Of a DNA stretch of 5,775 nucleotides, positions 1 through 5,309 are shown one piece after another. Below the pieces are notes generated by a model. That model saw nothing but the letters and a program-made list of their open reading frames with translations. It did not search any database and had not been told where the DNA came from. This DNA comes from Nitrososphaeraceae archaeon (GTDB taxonomy: Archaea > Thermoproteota > Nitrososphaeria > Nitrososphaerales > Nitrososphaeraceae): the NCBI GenBank assembly GCA_021155845.1, contig JAJNBK010000246.1, positions 1-5,775 on the forward strand. Reading direction: 5' to 3'. Every line of letters begins with the position of its first letter. The first letter of the stretch is position 1. The position numbers were made by a program, and so were the translations under genes.

Positions 1-700
1 ATATGGTGATAAAACTAGTGAACTCAATAAAAAAGCTGCTGAACTTGGAAGAGAAGTATGCAGAGAATTTGACGATAAACCACGCTATGTTATAGGTTCC
101 ATGGGACCGACTGGCTATCTACCAAGCTCAAATGATCCTGACCTCGGACAAATATCTCTAGATAGGATCAAAGAAGCATTCGAGCTGCAAGCACAAGGTC
201 TGATTCTTGGAAAAGTAGATGCACTGCTGCTGGAAACCAGCCAAGATATTCTAGAGGTGAAACTTGCCATCTGTGCATGTCATGATGCTATGCATAATTT
301 AAGAAAGAAAGTTCCATTGATATCTAATGTTACATTAGATCAATATGGCAAGATGTTGCTTGGAACAAATGTTCAAGCTGCATACACTACAGTTAGTGAC
401 ATGGGCATCGATGTTTTTGGTTTAAATTGCTCTACGGGTCCCGTGGAGATGACGCCAAGTGTTAGATGGTTAAGCGAGCAAGATGATTTGCCGATATTAG
501 TTATGCCTAATGCAGGCATGCCTCAAAATGATGGCGGTAAGGCTGTATATAAAATGACTCCATTCGAAATAAGAGAGAAACTTAGAGATTTCATTTATAA
601 CTATAAAAATATTCGTATTATTGGTGGTTGTTGTGGAACTAATCCTGAACATATTGCGGAGTTACGAAAAATGCTAGATGAAAATAACCTAAAAAGCTGA
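1..700 (+). CDS. metH: Homocysteine S-methyltransferase domain of cobalamin-dependent methionine synthase, 5'-truncated by window edge
   Basis: Transfers a methyl group from methylcobalamin to homocysteine to make methionine, acting in the cytosol as the N-terminal module of MetH. In this lineage it is a separate gene, with the pterin/B12/activation module on the next gene. The frame is open from base 2, so the first methionine at 101 is internal: the residues before it (RYVIGSMGPTGYLPS) match the conserved barrel. About 85-110 N-terminal residues lie outside the window. The zinc/thiolate ligands are all present: Cys in FGLNCSTGP (codon at 428-430) and the CysCys pair in GGCCGTNPEH (629-634), equivalent to Cys247, Cys310 and Cys311 of E. 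coli MetH. The chain ends at the usual place shortly after that motif, so the 3' end looks intact. The gap to the natural metH2 start is 56 bases, consistent with an operon. Betaine-homocysteine methyltransferase is a relative, but the neighbour favours MetH. I am very sure of the family. Confidence 0.93.
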   Translation, partial: YGDKTSELNKKAAELGREVCREFDDKPRYVIGSMGPTGYLPSSNDPDLGQISLDRIKEAFELQAQGLILGKVDALLLETSQDILEVKLAICACHDAMHNLRKKVPLISNVTLDQYGKMLLGTNVQAAYTTVSDMGIDVFGLNCSTGPVEMTPSVRWLSEQDDLPILVMPNAGMPQNDGGKAVYKMTPFEIREKLRDFIYNYKNIRIIGGCCGTNPEHIAELRKMLDENNLKS

Positions 701-850
701 GTTAGATAAGGATAAGATTTTAGTTAGGTTTTGAATCAAAGCAATTGTCGCAGAAAATGGGGAAGACACCAAGAATTAGTTCTGCATTGAAGGCAATCTC
801 TCATAATCGGTGAACGCCTTAATACTCAAGGTTCCAAAAAAGCCAAGGAG

Positions 851-1546
851 ATGGTATTGATGAATGATTTCGATGGCTTAGTAAATTTAGCTAGAGCACA
901 GGTAGAAGACGGTGCTCATTGTCTTGATGTCTGTGTAGCAACCACCGAACGATCAGATGAGCTAGAATTTATGAGAACACTCGTCAAGCGACTAAGTCTT
1001 GAGATAGAAGCGCCACTCGTCATTGATTCAACTGATCCCAAAGTAATTGAAATGGCTCTAAAACAAACTCCTGGTAGGCCAATAATCAATTCCATTAATC
1101 TTGAAGGTGATGGAACCAGATTTCACTCACTCGCACCTTTAATGGTAAAATATGGTGTTCCTGCTATTGCGATGTGTATAGGACCCAAAGGAATGGCAAA
1201 GACGCCGGAGGAAAAGCTGGAGACAGCACAACTTCTTTTTGAGACTGGAAAAAGATATGGTCTTCAGCCATGGCAATTTATTTTTGATGTCCTTACATTT
1301 ACTTTGGCAACGGGTGAGCAAGAATTCTTACAGTCGGCGAAAGATACACTTGAAGGCATAAGAAAAGTAAAGGAAAAAATTCCCGGTTGCTACACATCAT
1401 TAGGTCTGAGCAATGTTAGTTTTGGTCTTCCCGTACAAGCAAGAAGAATAGTCAATTCTGTGTTTTTAAATCATGCTATAAATGTAGGCCTAGATAGTGT
1501 AATTATAAAGCCCTACCTGAGCTTATTTCTTATTTTGAGGGTTTAA
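851..1546 (+). CDS. Pterin-binding barrel fragment of methionine synthase (frame segment of broken metH2)
   Basis: This is the longest open piece of the methyltetrahydropterin-binding TIM barrel (Pfam Pterin_bind type), which in the intact enzyme methylates cob(I)alamin. ATG 851 is the first start codon in frame, but homology extends upstream to about 797, so starting here loses the first strand with the GERLNTQGS motif. Barrel motifs visible in order are LDVCVATTERSD, PLVIDSTD (like PIMIDSS of E. coli MetH), RPIINSINLEGD, IAMCIGPKGMAKT, FDVLTFTLATG and LGLSNVSFGLP. Homology stops at GLDSVII (up to about 1506). The last 13 residues, KPYLSLFLILRV and what precedes the stop, are out-of-frame translation of the next segment. 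The fragment lacks both barrel ends and is unlikely to fold as an active domain. Dihydropteroate synthase is related, but the immediately following B12 module makes MetH the better reading. Confidence 0.8.
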   Translation: MVLMNDFDGLVNLARAQVEDGAHCLDVCVATTERSDELEFMRTLVKRLSLEIEAPLVIDSTDPKVIEMALKQTPGRPIINSINLEGDGTRFHSLAPLMVKYGVPAIAMCIGPKGMAKTPEEKLETAQLLFETGKRYGLQPWQFIFDVLTFTLATGEQEFLQSAKDTLEGIRKVKEKIPGCYTSLGLSNVSFGLPVQARRIVNSVFLNHAINVGLDSVIIKPYLSLFLILRV

Positions 1547-1776
1547 AATCGAATAGTTCAGGGTCATCCATTACAAGAGTACAATTTGATGAGAGATGGG
1601 ATGCCAGCAAAAGGTGCTATTTCAGAATTCTTAATAGACTCAAGGACGGGATAGAAAATGATGTTACTGAAGCAATAACAGACAAGGTTTCAGCAAATGA
1701 TAAAGTAGCAAACAAAATAGAAAACATTGACAACTTAAAACTCGGAGCATCAAAGGAAGAATATCATCAAGCCGCG

Positions 1777-3168
1777 GTGCAGACTTTAAATGATGTTCTA
1801 CTGCCTGCCATGAAAGAGGTCGGAGACAAGTTTGGGGCAGGTGAGCTAATTTTGCCTTTTGTCTTAAAATCAGCCGAATGTATGAAAGCTGCAGTTGCTG
1901 AGTTAGAAAAGTATCTTATTAGACAAGAGGGAGTAAGTAAAGGCAAACTAGTGTTGTGCACCGTCTATGGAGACGTGCACGATATAGGTAAAAATCTAGT
2001 AAAGACTATTTTTATAAATAATGGATATACAGTGTATGACTTAGGCAAGCAAGTACCATTGCAAAGCATCATTGAAAAAATTCAGGAAGTTAATGCTGAT
2101 GCCATAGGACTTTCAGCTCTCCTTGTTTCAACTTCAAAGCAGATGCAATATTTTGTACAGCATGCAAGAAAAAACAATATGAGGATTCCTGTCTTATGTG
2201 GAGGGGCTGCTATTAATAGCAGTTTTATCAATAGAATTGCGAAAGAAGATGCAATTTATAATGATGGTGTATTTTATTGTAAAACTGCATTCGAAGGCTT
2301 GGGAGTGATGAACAAACTCATGTCTAATGAAAGAAATCAGTATATTGAAGATTGGCAACAAAAACTTCAGAAGTGGCAGGAAAAACAAGATTCCAGAGCC
2401 GAATCCATAGACTTACTGCAAAGTAGCATTAGACCTATTTCGCCTCCTGTTCCTCCACATATAAACAAACAGATACGACTTCGAGCTAATGAGATTGATT
2501 TGTTTGAAATATGGAAATTCATTAATAAAAAATCTCTGTTTGTTCTTTCTTGGGGAATTCGCGGAAAAGGTGCTGAAGGTTTAAGTCAGGAAGCTGAAAG
2601 ATTGTTTGAAGAGTGGAAAACAAGAGTGTTACAAGAAAAGCTCTTTGCCCCAGAGGCAGTCTATGGTTATTTTAGATGCCATAATAAAGACGGAAAACTT
2701 GTAGTAGATCTACCCCAAGGTAAAGGCGAGGTGGTTTTTGATTTTCCTAGGTCCTCTAAACAAAAACATCTGTGTCTGACTGATTACTTTGGAGAAAATG
2801 ATATCGTCGCTTTTCAGGCAGTCACAGTAGGGAATAGAGTAACAGAAATTATTGATATGTGGAATCAGGATAATAAATATACTGATGCATATTATTTACA
2901 TGGTTTAGCAGTCGAGACTGCCGAAGCATTGGCAGATTGGATTAATCTAAAAATAAAGAATGAACTTAATATAGGCATAAAACGTGGGCTTAGGTACAGT
3001 TGGGGCTATCCTAGTTGTCCTGATATTTCTCAGCATTCCTTGGTGTGGAAATTACTAGATCCAACAAAATCTGGCATGAGATTAACAGAGTCTGGACAAA
3101 TAATACCTGATCAATCAACTGCAGCCATAGTAGTACATCATCCTGAAGCAGAATATTTCGTGCTTTAA
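1777..3168 (+). CDS. Cobalamin-binding and activation modules of methionine synthase (frame segment of broken metH2)
   Basis: This segment carries the B12 carrier and its reactivation module. GTG 1777 is the first start-type codon, but the frame is open from 1498 and homologous from about 1510. The residues before 1777 (for example YFRILNRLKDGIENDV) belong to the linker and cap domain. Counting from GTG, residues 1-50 finish the helical cap (LLPAMKEVGDKFGAGELILPFV). GDVHDIGKN at 65-73 supplies the axial cobalamin ligand His68, with GLSALLVS at 111-118 and CGGAA at 141-145 completing the Rossmann-like B12 site. The activation domain covers roughly 220-463. It has the SAM-binding RxxxGY motif at Arg406-Tyr411 (RYSWGYPSCPD) and a well-conserved end, LTESGQIIPDQS. 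No stop or frame break lies in this part. It could still make a soluble corrinoid protein if translated, but no start signal is evident upstream of the GTG. Confidence 0.85.
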   Translation: MQTLNDVLLPAMKEVGDKFGAGELILPFVLKSAECMKAAVAELEKYLIRQEGVSKGKLVLCTVYGDVHDIGKNLVKTIFINNGYTVYDLGKQVPLQSIIEKIQEVNADAIGLSALLVSTSKQMQYFVQHARKNNMRIPVLCGGAAINSSFINRIAKEDAIYNDGVFYCKTAFEGLGVMNKLMSNERNQYIEDWQQKLQKWQEKQDSRAESIDLLQSSIRPISPPVPPHINKQIRLRANEIDLFEIWKFINKKSLFVLSWGIRGKGAEGLSQEAERLFEEWKTRVLQEKLFAPEAVYGYFRCHNKDGKLVVDLPQGKGEVVFDFPRSSKQKHLCLTDYFGENDIVAFQAVTVGNRVTEIIDMWNQDNKYTDAYYLHGLAVETAEALADWINLKIKNELNIGIKRGLRYSWGYPSCPDISQHSLVWKLLDPTKSGMRLTESGQIIPDQSTAAIVVHHPEAEYFVL

Positions 3169-3231
3169 TATATTGGAATGTAAATTGTTATCATTCTAAA
3201 TCTTGTAATAAATAATATTATATTCATAGGT

Positions 3232-3555
3232 ATGACAATAGAAAATTTTGCTTTAGCTTGTGCAATTGATGGATCTCCACCATACTTTACATATCATAAT
3301 CAAATAATGTTAATCATACAATCCAAAAACCATGCTGAGCATAAGATTAATGATTTTGAATATATTGAACCGTTTATCGAAGCATTAATTTCTCATGAAT
3401 CCATTCATGTCGTAATAAAAAAATTAGAAGGAGCGGATATCTCAGATTCTCTTGATGATATCGAATTACTTGTCGAACGTAATGGTACGAGATTTCTGGT
3501 CACTTTGAACAATATGCTATTTGCAAAAGATATGTCCGGCATCGTAACACCATAG
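3232..3555 (+). CDS. Hypothetical protein, 107 residues, unrecognised
   Basis: I do not recognise this protein. It is a short acidic chain with no signal peptide, membrane span or cysteine pair; its single Cys is at residue 10. The sequence looks like a real mixed alpha/beta protein. One helix-like stretch (DFEYIEPFIEALISHESIHVV, 41-61) is followed by KKLEGADISDSLDDIELLVERNG and a strand-like FLVTLNNMLFA. Codon use, rich in AAT, GAA, ATA and TTA, resembles its neighbours. It begins 63 bases after the metH2 stop in an AT-rich gap with no ribosome-binding site. An AT run at 3205-3223 could be a promoter, but the spacing to the ATG is not ideal. It could be the last member of the met unit or a separate leaderless gene. 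A seven-base-pair hairpin straddles its stop codon. Coding status is likely but unproven. Confidence 0.6.
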   Translation: MTIENFALACAIDGSPPYFTYHNQIMLIIQSKNHAEHKINDFEYIEPFIEALISHESIHVVIKKLEGADISDSLDDIELLVERNGTRFLVTLNNMLFAKDMSGIVTP

Positions 3556-3576
3556 ATGTCAGATTAATTTCTATGG
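3550..3576. repeat. Inverted repeat over the stop codon of the 107-residue gene
   Basis: CCATAGA (3550-3556) pairs perfectly with TCTATGG (3570-3576) around a 13-base loop, and the TAG stop codon lies within the left arm. No T-run follows directly, so it does not resemble a bacterial-type terminator. It could protect or help define the 3' end of the message, or be chance. Confidence 0.3.
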
Positions 3577-3660
3577 GGTAGCATCAATCTTAGTGTAGCG
3601 ATGCAATATTGGCAGAGGTTAAGTGTGATGACAGTGTTCAAGTGATACATCAGGATAATT

Positions 3661-3681
3661 AAAAAGCCAGAAAAATTTTTT
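3661..3681. terminator. Possible bidirectional A/T-tract terminator between convergent genes
   Basis: On the plus strand there is a run of six T at 3676-3681. On the minus strand there are T5 runs opposite 3671-3675 and 3661-3665. Archaeal RNA polymerase stops at T-rich stretches in the non-template strand without needing a hairpin. The tracts sit between the 107-residue gene (+) and orc1/cdc6 (-), 121-126 bases past the former's stop and about 55-75 bases past the latter's. Function is inferred from position and composition only. Confidence 0.4.
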
Positions 3682-3736
3682 AGACAACATAGTCTGATAA
3701 AACAAAGATAGAGAAGCTATATGGGTACCTTGAGTT

Positions 3737-5089
3737 TTATAAGAAACCGATGTATCCTACCTCTTTGAAAAATGTTATCAAGGAAATTATATAGTGATCC
3801 TCTAAATTCAAACTATACATAAGATTAGCGAGTCGGATTTCTTTGACCCAGCCAATTTTGATTAAATCGTTTAAATTGCGTTTAATATCCTCTCTCTTTA
3901 AATGAGTCTTCTTTTGCAAAGTATATGTAGTAACCATTTTCTCCTGTTCTGCTAAGGCCTTTATTATTAGTTCATTGAGAGAAGTCGCATGCATGCCTAT
4001 TTCTTTTAATGAACGAATTTCAATTATTCTTCTTGCTTCTAAATCATTGAGGTAATCTTCGACATCCAGTTTTTTTAATTTAAACTCTTCTGATAATTCT
4101 GATGCTCGCTGTCGAATTTCTTTAAGTTCTACATATTGTTTTTTTCTTGCACGCAATGCCCTTATCACAGCCATGAGGGTGAATATCTGGTTCTTTGGTA
4201 ATTCTTCAATTTCCTCAGTAGTTACAGAAAGATGGATCTGGCCATGAACCTTTCGTATTTGATCTTGAGTTACCCTGCCTGTTCCTTGTACTTCAGCTAG
4301 ATTTCCCGCATATAGAAGAAGATCGAGGGCATACCTTACATCACCATTGTTGGTAGGTGAAACAGTGATTTTTGCTACTTCATCGATTATATTTGATCCG
4401 ATAGCGTTTGCATTAAATGCTTCTGTACATCTATTTACCAATATATCACTGACCTGCTTAATCGAGTATATCGGAAACTCCATGGGAACTCTTCCTAAAG
4501 TACTCAACTCCGCTTGATCGAGTTTGTGATAGAAGTCTGTACTTCTTGCAATAAATATTACTCCCTTTACGTTGCATGGCGCATCGGGATCAAATTCATT
4601 GAGACGAGTCAAGTCATAGATAATACCTGTATCTTTGCTGATCTTAATTAGATAATCGATCTCATCAAGGATTATAAGAGAATAGATATTATTTTCATAC
4701 AAATAACGCAACATGTATCTTAACATCTCTTCTGCACTGAGCCCTTGTGATGGCAACTCTGGTGCAACCCTTTCCAACAAGAATCTATAGATTGCATATT
4801 TATTACCTCCTTGTAATTTTAAATTGATATATGCCGTTTTCAGAGTTAGTCTGTTACGTGTAAAATCTTCCGTTAGAAGTTTAGAAAATTTAAGAACAGT
4901 AGAAGTTTTACCTATTCCTGCAGGGCCAACTATTTGCAATACGGTTAATGGGAACTTACTTGGATTCGAATAGGAAGCTCTGAAAATATGATTAATTTGC
5001 TCAATCTGTTTTTCACGGTGAGGCAGCTCAGCTGGTATATATCGTGGTGACAATTTTGATTTGTCACGGAATATTTCGCTTTCTGACAT
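3737..5089 (-). CDS. cdc6: Orc1/Cdc6 family AAA+ replication initiator
   Basis: An ATP-binding origin-recognition protein that marks replication origins and helps load the MCM helicase. The 450 residues start at ATG (5087-5089 on the complement) and end at TAA (3737-3739). Walker A is GPAGIGKT at 55-62 and Walker B is LIILDEID at 138-145. Sensor 2 is GDVRYALDLL from 249, with Arg252. The sensor 1 segment (ARSTD, 181-185) has Thr where the family commonly has Asn, and the box VII stretch reads LDQAELSTLGRVPMEFPIY rather than the common LDPRV form. The first winged helix spans about 296-362. A second helix-turn-helix-like unit seems to follow at about 372-428 (TTYTLQKKTHLKREDIKRNLNDL), making the protein longer than the roughly 380-410 residues usual for archaeal relatives. 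No Shine-Dalgarno precedes the ATG, so translation is probably leaderless. It is transcribed away from trpC, with an AT-rich divergent spacer upstream. Other AAA+ ATPases are less likely given the RDKSKLSPRYIPAELPHRE N-terminus. Confidence 0.93.
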   Translation of the reverse strand: MSESEIFRDKSKLSPRYIPAELPHREKQIEQINHIFRASYSNPSKFPLTVLQIVGPAGIGKTSTVLKFSKLLTEDFTRNRLTLKTAYINLKLQGGNKYAIYRFLLERVAPELPSQGLSAEEMLRYMLRYLYENNIYSLIILDEIDYLIKISKDTGIIYDLTRLNEFDPDAPCNVKGVIFIARSTDFYHKLDQAELSTLGRVPMEFPIYSIKQVSDILVNRCTEAFNANAIGSNIIDEVAKITVSPTNNGDVRYALDLLLYAGNLAEVQGTGRVTQDQIRKVHGQIHLSVTTEEIEELPKNQIFTLMAVIRALRARKKQYVELKEIRQRASELSEEFKLKKLDVEDYLNDLEARRIIEIRSLKEIGMHATSLNELIIKALAEQEKMVTTYTLQKKTHLKREDIKRNLNDLIKIGWVKEIRLANLMYSLNLEDHYIISLITFFKEVGYIGFL

Positions 5090-5115
5090 TGTTGAAGTGA
5101 ATAATTTATCATAGA

Positions 5116-5126
5116 TATTATATTAA
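5116..5126 (-). promoter_or_regulatory. Candidate TATA box of orc1/cdc6
   Basis: Read on the minus strand, TTAATATAATA lies about 27-37 bases upstream of the cdc6 ATG. That is where a TATA box would sit for a leaderless or very short-leader archaeal transcript. No clear BRE purine run is visible, and several other AT stretches lie close by, so the exact box is uncertain. Confidence 0.4.
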
Positions 5127-5162
5127 GTATCCTAGCTAAATTCTCGTTTAGAAATTGTGATC

Positions 5163-5190
5163 CTATGTAGAATGCTGACTCGCTATGTAG
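5163..5190. repeat. Direct repeat CTATGTAG, two copies 20 bases apart
   Basis: CTATGTAG occurs at 5163-5170 and 5183-5190. The 20-base spacing places both copies on nearly the same face of the helix. The second copy leads into an imperfect inverted repeat, TATGTAGTCT (5184-5193) against AGACTCTACCATA (5202-5214). Repeats beside an initiator gene could be origin-recognition elements or operator sites. They do not match the canonical archaeal ORB sequence I know. Confidence 0.4.
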
Positions 5191-5262
5191 TCTAGTTTGA
5201 GAGACTCTACCATAATTATTTAAAATGCATATATATAAACAAATATCTTTGTATACCGAGAA

Positions 5263-5278
5263 TCATATAATTATATGA
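5263..5278. repeat. Perfect 16-base palindrome upstream of trpC
   Basis: TCATATAATTATATGA is its own reverse complement across all 16 bases and ends just before the TATA-like box of trpC. It could be a dimeric regulator site, for example for a winged-helix repressor or activator of the trp genes, or a DNA-unwinding part of an origin. Perfect palindromes are easier to get by chance in such AT-rich DNA. Confidence 0.45.
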
Positions 5279-5288
5279 ATATATATTA
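5279..5288 (+). promoter_or_regulatory. Candidate TATA box of trpC
   Basis: ATATATATTA-like sequence (core TATATATT at 5280-5287) is centred about 26 bases before the trpC ATG. This spacing predicts transcription starting at or next to the start codon, a leaderless message typical of many archaeal genes. No ribosome-binding site precedes the ATG, which agrees. The upstream palindrome abuts this box. Confidence 0.5.
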
Positions 5289-5309
5289 TTGTTCGCCAAA
5301 ACCTTGTAG

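Larger units (their letters stand above)
757..3168 (+). pseudogene. metH: Broken methionine synthase pterin-binding / B12-binding / activation gene (metH2-like)
   Basis: This was one gene encoding the methylpterin-binding barrel, cobalamin cap, B12-binding and SAM-dependent activation modules of MetH. It now lies in three frame segments. Segment 1 starts at ATG 757 (MGKTPRISSALKAIS) and hits TGA at 811-813. Segment 2 picks up the homology in the next frame with SLIIGERLNTQGS (797-835) and runs to 1546; it has no start codon before ATG 851, and a TGA at 788-790 closes it upstream. Segment 3 begins in the first frame with ALPELISYFEGL (1510 on) and runs to 3168. From the frame arithmetic, break 1 fits loss of 3n+2 bases or gain of one. 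Break 2 fits loss of 3n+1 bases; comparison with E. coli MetH suggests about 30 codons are gone. All segments remain highly recognisable, so decay would be recent. A programmed shift cannot restore the missing codons. An assembly error remains possible. Confidence 0.75.
5090..5309. other. AT-rich divergent spacer, candidate replication origin and/or trp control region
   Basis: This 220-base stretch between the divergent orc1/cdc6 and trpC genes has no coding frame I can support. Its right half (about 5211-5290) is almost pure A/T, as expected for a duplex-unwinding element. It contains direct and inverted repeats (5163-5214), a small hairpin TAaACAAA/TTTGTaTA with a TATC loop and one mismatch (5236-5255), and the 16-base palindrome. 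Archaeal origins often lie beside an orc1/cdc6 gene, which is the main argument. No canonical ORB element was recognised. Confidence 0.35.

Noticed and set aside
101..103. ATG at 101 as start of the homocysteine methyltransferase gene
   Set aside because: The frame is open to the left edge, and the residues before it (KPRYVIGS) match the conserved family, so this methionine is internal.
785..1546. Programmed ribosomal frameshifting as the way the metH2 segments are joined
   Set aside because: No slippery heptamer or obvious stimulatory structure was seen, and the second break lacks about 30 codons that shifting could not supply.
1139..2388. Short minus-strand frames at 1139-1321, 1767-1961 and 2194-2388
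   Set aside because: They lie opposite strongly recognised MetH coding sequence and show no protein-family signal of their own.
3172..3196. GAATG/CATTC hairpin after metH2 as a terminator
   Set aside because: The stem is five base pairs with a 10-base loop and no following T-run; it is too weak to annotate.
3581..3604. GCATC...GATGC inverted repeat
   Set aside because: The stem is only 5 bp with a 14-base loop, well within chance, and it has no extension or T-run.
3556..3736. tRNA or other small RNA in the convergent spacer
   Set aside because: No TPsiC-like GGTTCRANNCC block, no acceptor-stem pairing and no GC-rich island were found; only a weak GCATC/GATGC pair (3581-3604) was seen.
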